Source: Microbacterium jejuense
Lineage (GTDB): Bacteria; Actinomycetota; Actinomycetes; Actinomycetales; Microbacteriaceae
NCBI RefSeq assembly: GCF_019511665.1
Contig: NZ_JAEUAW010000018.1
Location: forward strand, 1 to 64,000
Direction: 5' to 3'
Length of the DNA stretch: 64,000 nt
This document shows positions 23,210-31,402 of the stretch, one piece after another. Within the stretch, counting starts at the first letter, position 1. Each line of letters starts with the position of its first letter. The translations under genes and the position numbers were made by a program. The notes beneath the pieces were generated by a model. It worked only from the letters and a program-made list of their open reading frames with translations. It searched no databases and was not told where the DNA came from.

Positions 23210-24460
23210 TCAGTTCTTCAGCAGGCCGTCGACCTCGTCAGCGAGCGCCGGGATGGCCTCCTCTGTCGTCGCGCGGCCCGCCGCGATCTCGCCGAGCGCG
23301 TTGGTCACGGCGTCCTGGATCTGCTGGGCGTTGGCGCCGAGCTCAGGAGCCACCGCGATGTTCTCGAGCGAGTCGAAGACGGCCTGGCGGTTGGCCGGCG
23401 GGGTCTTCTCCAGGTAGGGCGCCAGCAGCGCGTCGTCGCTCACGGCGGGGAGCTCCCAGCCCGCGTCGAGGCGCACGTCCACCATCTCCTTCGAGCTGCT
23501 GAGGTACTCGGCCCACTTCTGCGCGGCCTCCTTGTGCTCGGAGTCCGCCGAGACGACGACGGCGTTCGAGAACGTGGCACTCGCCTGCTGGACGTCACCG
23601 GGCTCGACGGCGATGTCCCACGTGAACGGAAGATCGCCCACGAGGCCGATCATCCAGATCCCGGTGTGCCACATCGCGAGCTTGCCGTCCTTGAACAGAT
23701 TCAGGTCGAAGTCGGGCGTGCCCGCGCCGTCGGCGGCGGTCGGCATGACGGTGCCCGACTTGCCGGCGAGCCAGTCGGCGGCGGCGTCGCCCGCGTCCGA
23801 GTCGAACGCGGCAGCAGAGCCGTCCTCGTTGAGGAAATCGCCTCCGGCCTGCTGAACCGCCTTGTAGTACTCGTAGTACGAGATCGGCTGGTAGTCGCCC
23901 CACACCCCTGCCGAGGCGTCGGTGAGCTTCTCAGCCGCCGTCTGCTCGTCGGCCCAGGTCCAGTCGGACGTCGGGTACGAGACGCCCGCGGCGTCGAACA
24001 GATCGGCGTTGTAGAACAGCACCACGTTCGAGAACGACGTGGGCAGGCCGTACTGGCCGCCGTCCACGTTGTACGTGTCGAGCACCGACGTGCGGTACGC
24101 CGCGTCGTCGACGTCGGAGAGCTCGGCGAGCACTCCGCTCGCCTGGATGTTCGCGAAGCTGCCGGCGTCGACGTCGAAGACGTCCGCTGAGGTGCCTGCG
24201 GCGAGATCGGTCTGCAGCTTCGTGAAGTAGTCCGCGTACGCCGACGTCGTGACGTCGATCGTGATGCCGGGGTTCTCCTCCTCGAACGCGTCGACGATCT
24301 TCTGCAGGTTCTCTTCATTGCCTCCGTTGGAGATGAAGTTCGAGTACGTCACGGTGACGGCGTCGCCGTCGCCGGAGTCGTCGCCGGCGGACGTGCAGCC
24401 GGTGAGGCCGACCGCCGCGAGGGCTGCGACGGATGCCGTCGCGATGAGCGTCTTCTTCAT
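23210..24460 (-). CDS. Sugar ABC transporter solute-binding lipoprotein
   Basis: This 416-aa protein has a lipoprotein signal (MKKTLIATASVAALAAVGLTGC, lipobox LTGC at about residues 19-22) and a family 1 binding-protein fold, with VTVTYSNFISNGGNEENLQKIVDAFEEENPGI at the start. It captures an alpha-glucoside outside the membrane. AAGGAGA is upstream. It follows the two permease genes, the reverse of the usual order. Confidence 0.92.
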   Translation of the reverse strand: MKKTLIATASVAALAAVGLTGCTSAGDDSGDGDAVTVTYSNFISNGGNEENLQKIVDAFEEENPGITIDVTTSAYADYFTKLQTDLAAGTSADVFDVDAGSFANIQASGVLAELSDVDDAAYRTSVLDTYNVDGGQYGLPTSFSNVVLFYNADLFDAAGVSYPTSDWTWADEQTAAEKLTDASAGVWGDYQPISYYEYYKAVQQAGGDFLNEDGSAAAFDSDAGDAAADWLAGKSGTVMPTAADGAGTPDFDLNLFKDGKLAMWHTGIWMIGLVGDLPFTWDIAVEPGDVQQASATFSNAVVVSADSEHKEAAQKWAEYLSSSKEMVDVRLDAGWELPAVSDDALLAPYLEKTPPANRQAVFDSLENIAVAPELGANAQQIQDAVTNALGEIAAGRATTEEAIPALADEVDGLLKN

Positions 24461-24515
24461 GTGAGTGCAATCTCCTTCGATCGTTGCGGTGAGGTGTTCG
24501 GGACGTGCTGCCGGG

Positions 24516-25331
24516 TCATTTCAGCCCCGTCCCCGCGACGCCCTGAACGATGTACTTCTGGGCGAAGACGTAGAGCGCGAACATCGGGATGATGCTGATG
24601 ACGGATCCCGCCATGAGCACGTCCCACTGCGTCGAGTACTGGCCCTGCAGCGTCGACAGCGCGACGGGCAGCGTCTGCATCAGCGGGTCCCGCAGGATGA
24701 TGAGCGGCCACAGGAAGCTGTTCCACGTGTTGAGGAACGCGAAAACCGCGAGGGTCGCGAGCGCCGGCCGGACCAGCGGCAGCACGATCACCCAGAAGAT
24801 GCGGAAGTGGCCGGCGCCGTCGAGGGTCGCCGCCTGATCCAGGTCGTGCGGCACCGTGTTCATCGCCTGACGGAGCAGGAAGACACCGAACGCCGAGGCG
24901 ATCGTGGGCAGGATGGCCCCCAGATACGTGTTGATGAGGCCGAGGGTCTTCATCTCGGCGAACAGCGGCACGATGAGCACCTGAAACGGGATCATCATCG
25001 TCGCGAGGTACAGCACGAAGATCGCACCGCGGCCCCGGAACGGCATGCGCGAGAACACGTAGGCGGCCATCGCGCTCGTGACGACCTGCAGCAGGGTGCT
25101 GACGACGGCGATGAGCAGCGAGTTGCCGATCACCCGCGCGAAGGGCACACGGTCGAACAGCTCCAGGTACGGCGAGAGCGACGGGTCGTCGGGGATGAGC
25201 TTGGGCGTCGTCGTGAGTGTCGCACCGGGCGTGATCGAGGTGACGACGGTCCACACGAACGGGAACACCATGATCAGCGCGCCGACGACGAGGACGACGT
25301 ACAGCAGGGTCGTGCGCAGCGGCTTAGTCAT
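24516..25331 (-). CDS. Sugar ABC transporter permease (MalG type)
   Basis: This 271-aa protein has six helices and the EAA-loop DQAATLDGAGHFRIFWVIVLPL for ATPase contact. It overlaps the preceding permease gene by 8 nt. No ATP-binding gene is present, so a shared MsiK/MsmX-type ATPase elsewhere is implied. Confidence 0.93.
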   Translation of the reverse strand: MTKPLRTTLLYVVLVVGALIMVFPFVWTVVTSITPGATLTTTPKLIPDDPSLSPYLELFDRVPFARVIGNSLLIAVVSTLLQVVTSAMAAYVFSRMPFRGRGAIFVLYLATMMIPFQVLIVPLFAEMKTLGLINTYLGAILPTIASAFGVFLLRQAMNTVPHDLDQAATLDGAGHFRIFWVIVLPLVRPALATLAVFAFLNTWNSFLWPLIILRDPLMQTLPVALSTLQGQYSTQWDVLMAGSVISIIPMFALYVFAQKYIVQGVAGTGLK

Positions 25332-26280
25332 AGTTCACCCACTTGCGCTGGCCGTAGAACTGGACGAGCGTGACGATCAGGATCACGAAGAACAGCAGCC
25401 ACGAGAGCGCCGAGGCCATCCCGGCCTGCCCGTAGCGGAACGTCAGATCGTAGACCTGCTGCACCACCACCTGACTCGAGTTGTTCGGGCCGCCGCCGGT
25501 CATCACGAACACCTGGTCGAAGACCTGGAAGCCGTTGATGAGCGACAGCACGATGACGAAGAACGTCGACGGCGACAGCATCGGCAGCGTGATCCCGAAC
25601 AGACGTCGCCACCACCCCGCGCCGTCGATCTCGGCTGCTTCGTACAGGTCGGGGTTGATGGCCTGCAGACCGGCGAGCAGGATCACCATGACGAAGCCGA
25701 GGTCCTTCCACGCCGACGCCACGATGATCGACGGCATGGACCATGCGGGGTCGGCCCACCACCCCGGCCCCTCGACGCCGAACCACGCGAGCACGGTGTT
25801 CACCACGCCCGTGCTCGGGTTGAGCAGCCAACGCCAGACGAGGGCGACGACCACCCAGCTCGTGATGACGGGCAGGAAGTAGACCCCGCGCAGCAGCGCG
25901 CGGCCGCGCAGGCGCGTGTTCAAGGCGAGCGCCAGCGCCAGGCCGCCGACGTACACGAGTGGCAGATAGCCGACGATGTAGTACACCGTGTGCAGGAACG
26001 CCTGGTGCGTCGCGGGGTCGGTGAGCAGGTGAGCATAGTTGTCGAGACCCACCCACTGCATGGCGCCGATGAGGTTCCACGAGTGCAGGCTCGTCCACGC
26101 CGCCGAGATCATCGGCCCGATCACGAAGGCGAGCAGCGGGATCAGGCTCGGCAAGAGGAAGACCGCCACCGTGAGGGCGTAGGTCGCCCTGCGACGCCGG
26201 GACCGAGGCCGCGGGGAGTCGGCCGGCTGGTCAGGTGGCGGGGACTCGGATGCCGCCGACCGCAGCGCGATGGTCGTCAC
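25324..26280 (-). CDS. Sugar ABC transporter permease (MalF type)
   Basis: This 318-aa protein has an N-terminal basic tail (RPRSRRRRATYAL), six helices and the EAA-loop YEAAEIDGAGWWRRLFGITLPML. GTG 26280 is chosen: GGAGG lies 7 nt upstream and it overlaps the ROK stop (GTGA). It forms the importer with the MalG-type partner. Confidence 0.93.
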   Translation of the reverse strand: MTTIALRSAASESPPPDQPADSPRPRSRRRRATYALTVAVFLLPSLIPLLAFVIGPMISAAWTSLHSWNLIGAMQWVGLDNYAHLLTDPATHQAFLHTVYYIVGYLPLVYVGGLALALALNTRLRGRALLRGVYFLPVITSWVVVALVWRWLLNPSTGVVNTVLAWFGVEGPGWWADPAWSMPSIIVASAWKDLGFVMVILLAGLQAINPDLYEAAEIDGAGWWRRLFGITLPMLSPSTFFVIVLSLINGFQVFDQVFVMTGGGPNNSSQVVVQQVYDLTFRYGQAGMASALSWLLFFVILIVTLVQFYGQRKWVNYD

Positions 26281-27485
26281 GACTTCGCCTCCATCGAAGC
26301 CACGAGACGTTCCCGCACGAGGCGTCCCTGGTCGCCCGCGACGCCGCGCGCGTCGAACGGCGTCGCGAGCACGAGGGCGGCGGCGCCCTGCGCCCAGCGA
26401 TCGTCCTCCCACTGCTCGACCACCACCGGTGTGCCCCGCTTTCCGGGCACGAGGGCGCTGCGCAGAGCACGGTCGAACGCCGCCGTCCAGTGCGACCACG
26501 CCTGCACTCCTTCGCCGAGCAGCACGACGATGTCGGGGTCCAGCAGGTTGACAGCGCCGGCGAGCGCGCGGCCGAGCTGGTGTCCCGCGTGGGCGAAGAT
26601 CTCACGTGCGTCCTCGTTGCCGCCGTCGGCGAGTGACCGCAGTTCGTCGATGCCCTCCTGGGGGCCGACGAGCCGGATCGACCGGGCATCGTTGACGAGA
26701 GCGCCCTGTCCGATGATGGCCTCCAGACACCCCCGATTTCCGCACTGGCAGAGCGGGCCGTCCTCTCGCACGGGGATGTGGCCCAGGTCGCCGGCCCCGC
26801 CGGCGCGTCCGCGCACCATCGCGCCGTCCGAGATCAGCCCGGCGCCGACGCCGTTGCCGATCGTGACCACCAGTACGTTCCGGTGTGCGCGGCCCTGGCC
26901 GAACAGCTGCTCCGCGACGCTGAGGGCGTTGACGTTGTTCTCGACGACGACGGGAAGATCGAGTCCGCGTCGCAGGATCTCGCCGAGAGGCACCTGGTTC
27001 CAGCCGAGCTGCGTCGAGTCGACGATGCCGATGCCACGCTCGGCGACCGTGCCCGGCAGCCCGACGCCGACGCCGACGATGCGACCCGCACCGTCGGCGG
27101 CGACGAAGTCCCGCACGCGTTCGACGAGAGCAGACGTCGCCAGCGGCGAGATCGCGTCGAACCCGCTCGTCTCGGAACGCAGCACGTTCCCGTCGATGCC
27201 CACCTCGACGATCGCGAGGTGGTCGGGCGCCACTTTCACGCCGATCGCGGTCGCGTCCTGCGAGACCAGGCCGAGCATGCGCGCGGGGCGCCCCCCGCTG
27301 CTGCTCGCCTGTTCCAGTTCCTCCACGAGATCGTCCGCCAGCAGATCGCGCGTCAGCTGCGTGATGAGCGCCGGCGAGACGTCGAGGGCGCGCGCGAGAT
27401 CGGCGCGCGACGCGGGACCGTGGGCACCGAGGTGCGCCAGGATCGCCGTCCGGGTGACGTCGGTCTGCGGTCGCGCTGCCGGCAT
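26277..27485 (-). CDS. ROK family transcriptional regulator
   Basis: This 402-aa protein has an N-terminal winged helix (ARALDVSPALITQLTRDLL) and a ROK sugar-kinase-like body with the zinc motif CQCGNRGCLEA. Such proteins repress sugar operons until a sugar binds. It is the first gene of the operon; AAAGGAG precedes the ATG and CTTCAC...GTGAAG arms flank the leader. Autoregulation by the imported sugar is likely. Confidence 0.92.
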   Translation of the reverse strand: MPAARPQTDVTRTAILAHLGAHGPASRADLARALDVSPALITQLTRDLLADDLVEELEQASSSGGRPARMLGLVSQDATAIGVKVAPDHLAIVEVGIDGNVLRSETSGFDAISPLATSALVERVRDFVAADGAGRIVGVGVGLPGTVAERGIGIVDSTQLGWNQVPLGEILRRGLDLPVVVENNVNALSVAEQLFGQGRAHRNVLVVTIGNGVGAGLISDGAMVRGRAGGAGDLGHIPVREDGPLCQCGNRGCLEAIIGQGALVNDARSIRLVGPQEGIDELRSLADGGNEDAREIFAHAGHQLGRALAGAVNLLDPDIVVLLGEGVQAWSHWTAAFDRALRSALVPGKRGTPVVVEQWEDDRWAQGAAALVLATPFDARGVAGDQGRLVRERLVASMEAKS

Positions 27486-27487
27486 TA

Positions 27488-27513
27488 CTTCACTCCTTTG
27501 TTAAGTCGTGAAG
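27488..27513. promoter_or_regulatory. Candidate ROK operator
   Basis: CTTCAC (27488-27493) and GTGAAG (27508-27513) form an inverted repeat with a 14-nt AT-richer centre, directly upstream of the ROK start and overlapping its ribosome site. Confidence 0.45.
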
Positions 27514-27580
27514 AAACTGTAGGACGTGAGAGAGCCGCCGTCAAGCCGGACAGCGCCGACGGCGGATCAGGACGGCCGGA

Positions 27581-28090
27581 TCAGGCCTCGAGCGTCGCGC
27601 TGAGCGCTCTCAGCGCATCGCCGGTGAGGCGCTGCGTGGTCCACTCGTCCATCGGCGTGGCGCCGATGGAGCGGTAGAACCCGATCGCAGGCTCGTTCCA
27701 GTCCAGCACCGTCCACTCCAGCCGCGAGTAGCCTCGCTCCTCGCACACGGCGGCGAGCGAGGCGATGAGCGCCTTGCCGTAGCCGGCGGCGCGGCACTCG
27801 GGCAGCACGATGAGGTCCTCGAGCCAGATGCCGTGCCGTCCGGTCCACGTCGAGTAGGTGACGAACCACAGGGCGATGCCGACGACGGCGCCACCGCGCT
27901 CGACGACGTGCGCGAACGCCTGCGGCGTCTGGCCGAAGAGTGTCTCGCGGAGCGCGTCCACGGTGTTCTCGACCGCGTCGGGCTCGCGCTCGTACTCGGC
28001 GAGTGCCCGGATGCAGGCCAGGATGCCGGGTTCGTCGCCCGGCCGGGCTTCGCGGAGGACGGCGTCATGGGCTAGCGTGCGGGGCATCAC
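27581..28090 (-). CDS. GNAT family N-acetyltransferase
   Basis: This 169-aa protein resembles diamine/spermidine acetyltransferases: VVGIALWFVTYSTWTGRHGIWLEDLIVLPECRAAGYGKAL (motif A) and WNEPAIGFYRSIGA (motif B). GTG 28090 lies 7 nt after TACGCT, supporting a leaderless start; ATG 28087 is the alternative. A polyamine substrate is inferred from the family only. Confidence 0.85.
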   Translation of the reverse strand: MMPRTLAHDAVLREARPGDEPGILACIRALAEYEREPDAVENTVDALRETLFGQTPQAFAHVVERGGAVVGIALWFVTYSTWTGRHGIWLEDLIVLPECRAAGYGKALIASLAAVCEERGYSRLEWTVLDWNEPAIGFYRSIGATPMDEWTTQRLTGDALRALSATLEA

Positions 28091-28120
28091 GCCGTCGAGC
28101 GTAGCCGCCTCACGTCGGGT

Positions 28121-29200
28121 TCACTGCAGGCCCGAGACTCCGACGCCGAGCCACTCGGCGAGGTCGGCGATCTCGGCGCGCACCATGTCCATCTCTTCGG
28201 GTTCGAACGGCAGGAACTCATGAATGGCATTGACGCGCAGCACCTCGTGGGCGCGGTCGACCTCGGCGTCCAGCATCCCGACGAAGCGATCCCCCAGCAG
28301 GATCGGATGCGCGAAGTAGCCGTAGATCCGCTGCGCCTTCGGCTTGAACTGCTCGAAGACGTACGTGAACTCGAACACCTCCTGCAGGCGGCGGCGGTCG
28401 AACAGCAGGCTGTCGTACGGGTTCAGGAACGCGACGCGGCCGCCGCTGTCGTCATCGAGGGCGGCGAGAGCCTCGGGGTCGACCCGGTACTTCGCCCCCT
28501 CGACCAGCGCGGGTTCGCCGGTCTCTTTCGCGATGCCCGACCACCACCAGTGCGCACGGGCGACCCCGCCGGCCTGCAGCCGTCGCTCCGACAGCATCCG
28601 CGCGGCCTCCTCGTCGCCGTACTCGGGAAGGTCCTTCGGGTAGACGCGCTCCGCGAGGTCCCACCGTCGATGCCGGCCCTCGCGGCCGACGACCGCGACC
28701 TCCCCTTGACGCAGCAGGAAGTCGAGCATGTGCGGCACCTGGTTCGTGCCCGACCACCCGTCCGGCGCACGGTTCACCTGTGCGGTGTCGGGGATGTCGC
28801 TCGTGAGGAGAGGTCCCTCGTCGCGGAGGCGCGCGAGCACCTCGGCGCGGAACACCGCGTTGGCCTCGAGCCATTCCCGGCTGCTCTCGCGCTGCGGCCA
28901 CCTCCGCATGGCCGGCAGCATGAGGGGCAGCAGGCTGATGGGGCGGAACGCACCGTCGAACTCGAAGAGCAGCCGGTCTTGCTCGGCCGCCTTGCGCAGC
29001 TGACCAGGCTCGTACGACCAGCCGATCCGAGACCACGGGATGGTCTGCTCGCTGGGGGCGATCGTCGCGGTCGGGTCGATCTTGATCGCGGTGAGCTGCT
29101 CGGCCACCTCGATCACGTCGCCGGGCCGGTCGGCGTCGAGCAGCTGCGCACGGACGATGAGGCGGCGTGCCTGATCGCGCGTGAGCTCGTGCGGCGTCAC
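28121..29200 (-). CDS. YcaQ/AlkX-like winged-helix DNA glycosylase family protein
   Basis: This 359-aa HTH_42 (YcaQ) family protein has three winged-helix-like modules. Characterised members unhook interstrand crosslinks using a Gln-hydrophobic-Asp (QxD) or QxQ motif near LTFIQID. Here the same place reads LTAIKIDPTATIAP, so Lys replaces the catalytic Gln. Other landmarks are TIPWSRIGWSYE and NPYDSLLFDRRRLQEVFEF. GTG 29200 overlaps the stop of the upstream reductase gene (GTGA). Repair activity is therefore uncertain. Confidence 0.8.
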   Translation of the reverse strand: MTPHELTRDQARRLIVRAQLLDADRPGDVIEVAEQLTAIKIDPTATIAPSEQTIPWSRIGWSYEPGQLRKAAEQDRLLFEFDGAFRPISLLPLMLPAMRRWPQRESSREWLEANAVFRAEVLARLRDEGPLLTSDIPDTAQVNRAPDGWSGTNQVPHMLDFLLRQGEVAVVGREGRHRRWDLAERVYPKDLPEYGDEEAARMLSERRLQAGGVARAHWWWSGIAKETGEPALVEGAKYRVDPEALAALDDDSGGRVAFLNPYDSLLFDRRRLQEVFEFTYVFEQFKPKAQRIYGYFAHPILLGDRFVGMLDAEVDRAHEVLRVNAIHEFLPFEPEEMDMVRAEIADLAEWLGVGVSGLQ

Positions 29201-29817
29201 GGGACGGTCGCCGCCCCGTCGGCCGGCAGCACGCGGTACCGCACGTGAGTGACGAGGGATGCCGCACGCCCCGCGATCTGCTCCAGCCGCAGCGGGCCGA
29301 CGCCGTCGAAGAGCCGCAGCCCGTCGCCGAGGATGCTCGGCGAGATCTGCAGGGCGAGCTCGTCGACGAGGCCGGCGGCCAGGTAGGCGTTCGTCGTCGT
29401 CGGCCCGCCGGCGATGTGCACCGGCAGGTCGCCCGCGGCGTCCTTGGCCCGATCGAGAGCCGCGTGGATGCCGTCCGTGACGAAGTGGAACGTCGTGCCG
29501 CCCTCCATCACGAGCGGGTCGCGCGCATGGTGCGTGAGCACGAAGACAGGCCGGTGGTACGGCGGGTTCGGCCCCCACCACCCGCGCCAGTCGCGATCCC
29601 ACTCGCCGCGCACCGGACCGAACATGTTGCGCCCCATGATGAAGGCCCCGGCCGCCACGATGGCGTCGATCTCGGCGCGGTTCTCGTCGGGAGTCTCGAA
29701 CATCCACCGGTGCAGCGCTCCCTCGGGCACATCGCCGAACGGTCGCTCCTCGGTCTGGTGGTGTCCCGAGCCGATCCCGTCGAGCGAGATCGACATCGTG
29801 GCGACGACGGATGACAT
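29197..29817 (-). CDS. Dihydrofolate reductase-fold (RibD C-terminal) protein
   Basis: This 206-aa protein is a second RibD-C-like reductase: VVATMSISLDGIGSG, then AFIMGRNMFGPVRGEW and HIAGGPTTTNAYLAAGLVDELAL with an NADPH-type Gly motif. GGAGG is 5 nt before the ATG at 29817. It is coupled by GTGA to the YcaQ-like gene. Substrate unknown. Confidence 0.85.
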   Translation of the reverse strand: MSSVVATMSISLDGIGSGHHQTEERPFGDVPEGALHRWMFETPDENRAEIDAIVAAGAFIMGRNMFGPVRGEWDRDWRGWWGPNPPYHRPVFVLTHHARDPLVMEGGTTFHFVTDGIHAALDRAKDAAGDLPVHIAGGPTTTNAYLAAGLVDELALQISPSILGDGLRLFDGVGPLRLEQIAGRAASLVTHVRYRVLPADGAATVP

Positions 29818-29916
29818 GGGCACCTCCGGTGCGGTCAGCGGGCTGTCCGCCCCACGCTAGCGTCGCCATCCGACAGCGCGACAGTCCTCCATCGACGGCG
29901 GTCCGGCCGCGACGCG

Positions 29917-30702
29917 TCACGCCTCGCGCCCGCGCAGTGCCTGCGCGACCCCACGCCACACCGCAGCCCATTGCTCGGGGCGCAGGTCGCGGGGCAGCGC
30001 GTCGGACGCGAGCCCTGCCTGCCTCACGACGGCGCGCGCCTGCGCCCTCGTGAGGCGGGTGCTGTGCTGCAGCAGCGCCGGGAGGCCGCTCCCCCGCGCC
30101 GTGAACATCGCGCGGACGAATCCTTCGTAGTCACGCCGATCGTGCGGATCGACGAGCGGTGTCGATCGGCGGTCGATGCGCAGCACACCGCCGTCGACGC
30201 TCGGCATCGGGGCGAAGTGCCGCGCGGGCACGCGGCCGTGGAGCGAGAAGGAGAACCACGGCGCCGCCTGCGCGGTCATCATCGTCGCGCCGCCGACGCC
30301 CGCGCGCTTGCGCGCCACCTCCCACTGCGTGAGGAGGATCGCCTGCTGCCACCCTCCCCCTGCGAGCAGGCGCCGCAGGATCGGCGTGGTGACGTGGTAC
30401 GGCACGTTCCCGACCACGACAGCACTGTCCAGAGGATGGCGCAGGGCGTCGGCATGCTCGACGCGCACGTGCGGCAGGCGGCGCCGCAGGCTCCGCACGC
30501 GGTGCTCGTCGAGGTCGATCGCGACGAGTTCCCGACCCAGTCGGGCGAGAGGATCGGTCAGCGCGCCGTCACCGGCGCCGATCTCGAGGATCGGTCCGCG
30601 CGTGGCGGCGACGAGATCGACGATCCCCTGGATCGTCGCACGGTGGATGAGGAAGTTCTGGCCGAGCTCGTGTCGGCCGCCGTGGAGTGAACGGTTTCGC
30701 AT
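29917..30702 (-). CDS. erm: 23S rRNA (adenine) N-methyltransferase, Erm family
   Basis: This 261-aa Rossmann methyltransferase has HELGQNFL (residues 11-18), the SAM motif EIGAGDGALT and the catalytic NVPYH. These identify Erm/KsgA enzymes; the short N-terminus and C-terminal helix set fit Erm, which methylates A2058 and blocks macrolides, lincosamides and streptogramin B. GGAG precedes the ATG at 30702 by 7 nt. About 200 nt upstream is a short ORF followed by several hairpins, so the gene is probably controlled by translational or transcriptional attenuation. Erm(X)-like enzymes are the nearest type I can name. Confidence 0.9.
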   Translation of the reverse strand: MRNRSLHGGRHELGQNFLIHRATIQGIVDLVAATRGPILEIGAGDGALTDPLARLGRELVAIDLDEHRVRSLRRRLPHVRVEHADALRHPLDSAVVVGNVPYHVTTPILRRLLAGGGWQQAILLTQWEVARKRAGVGGATMMTAQAAPWFSFSLHGRVPARHFAPMPSVDGGVLRIDRRSTPLVDPHDRRDYEGFVRAMFTARGSGLPALLQHSTRLTRAQARAVVRQAGLASDALPRDLRPEQWAAVWRGVAQALRGREA

Positions 30703-30904
30703 GGGAGCGCTCCGGAGAAGAAGTCGGAGCACCCGGCGCACGCCGTGGGTGTGCGGTCCGTGGACGGACCAGGGGCGCGCGACGGATGCCTGGGCATCCG
30801 GATGACGGCGCGCTGCCGCGTGTGTCGCGAGGGCGCCGTCAGGCGCGACGGTCGCGGACGAAGAACGGGCACGCCATCATCGGCGCGCTCTTGATCATTC
30901 CCAT
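30703..30904 (-). promoter_or_regulatory. Structured erm leader (attenuator)
   Basis: The leader begins with the short ORF at 30839-30904. Hairpins follow: GCGCC-GTCA-GGCGC (30833-30846, over the ORF stop), GGATGC-CTGG-GCATCC (30784-30799), GGTCCG-TGGA-CGGACC (30755-30770), and a weaker one near 30730-30755. Ribosome stalling on the short ORF could switch these structures and expose erm. Confidence 0.65.
30839..30904 (-). CDS. erm leader peptide, 21 aa
   Basis: This small ORF is too short for usual gene calls. It starts MGMIKSAPMMACPFF and ends VRDRRA. The ATG lies 7 nt after a TAAGGT -10 box (30912-30917), so it is probably leaderless. Such uORFs stall on antibiotic-bound ribosomes in erm and WhiB7 systems. 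It is 137 nt upstream of the erm start; the intervening sequence folds into hairpins. I do not know a verified homologue. Confidence 0.6.
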   Translation of the reverse strand: MGMIKSAPMMACPFFVRDRRA

Positions 30905-30932
30905 GCCGACCACCTTAGCGCGGCGCGACGGC

Positions 30933-31295
30933 TCAGCCGGCGACGATCTCCCGCGCGTTCACGCCGATCCAGGCCATGAGCGGCATCATCCGCTCCATGA
31001 GCTCATCGCCGAGGGGCGTCAGCGCGTACTCGACGCGCGGCGGCACCTCCGGATACGACGTGCGCGAGACGAAGCCGTCCTTCTCGAGCGTCCGCAGCGT
31101 GGAGGCGAGCATCTTCTCGCTGATGCCCTCCACCCGACGCCGCAGTTCGCCCCAGCGCGTGGTCCCCTCGGTGAGCGCCATCAGCACGAGCACGCCCCAC
31201 TTGCTCATGACGTGATCGAGCACGACGCGGGTCGGGCATGCCTCGTCGAAAGCGCCGGGCACTTCGGCGCGGATCTCCGCAAAACTCACCACCAC
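30933..31295 (-). CDS. HxlR family redox-type regulator (QorR/YtfH-like)
   Basis: This 120-aa winged helix has KWGVLVLMALTEGTTRWGELRRRVEGISEKMLASTLRTLEKDG as its core (landmarks only) and a single N-terminal Cys at residue 20 (DEACPTR). Corynebacterium QorR uses a Cys at an equivalent place to sense quinones or oxidants. GTG 31295 follows TAAGGT by 6 nt. It is divergent from an NmrA-type quinone oxidoreductase gene, the same pairing as ytfG/ytfH and qor2/qorR. Confidence 0.87.
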   Translation of the reverse strand: MVVSFAEIRAEVPGAFDEACPTRVVLDHVMSKWGVLVLMALTEGTTRWGELRRRVEGISEKMLASTLRTLEKDGFVSRTSYPEVPPRVEYALTPLGDELMERMMPLMAWIGVNAREIVAG

Positions 31296-31324
31296 GTGGG
31301 TACCTTACCTGAAAGTGGGTACCT
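31296..31324. promoter_or_regulatory. Direct-repeat operator of the HxlR/NmrA pair
   Basis: GTGGGTACCT occurs at 31296-31305 and again at 31315-31324, 19 bp apart (about two helical turns); each includes the palindrome GGTACC. The HxlR -10 box lies across the first copy, so binding should block transcription. Confidence 0.65.
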
Positions 31325-31402
31325 CCGTCGCGGAATGCATCTGCACGACAGCGGCGTTGGCGTCGGTGATCGCGAAACGCGACCCCCGTCGAAAGGATCC
31401 CC

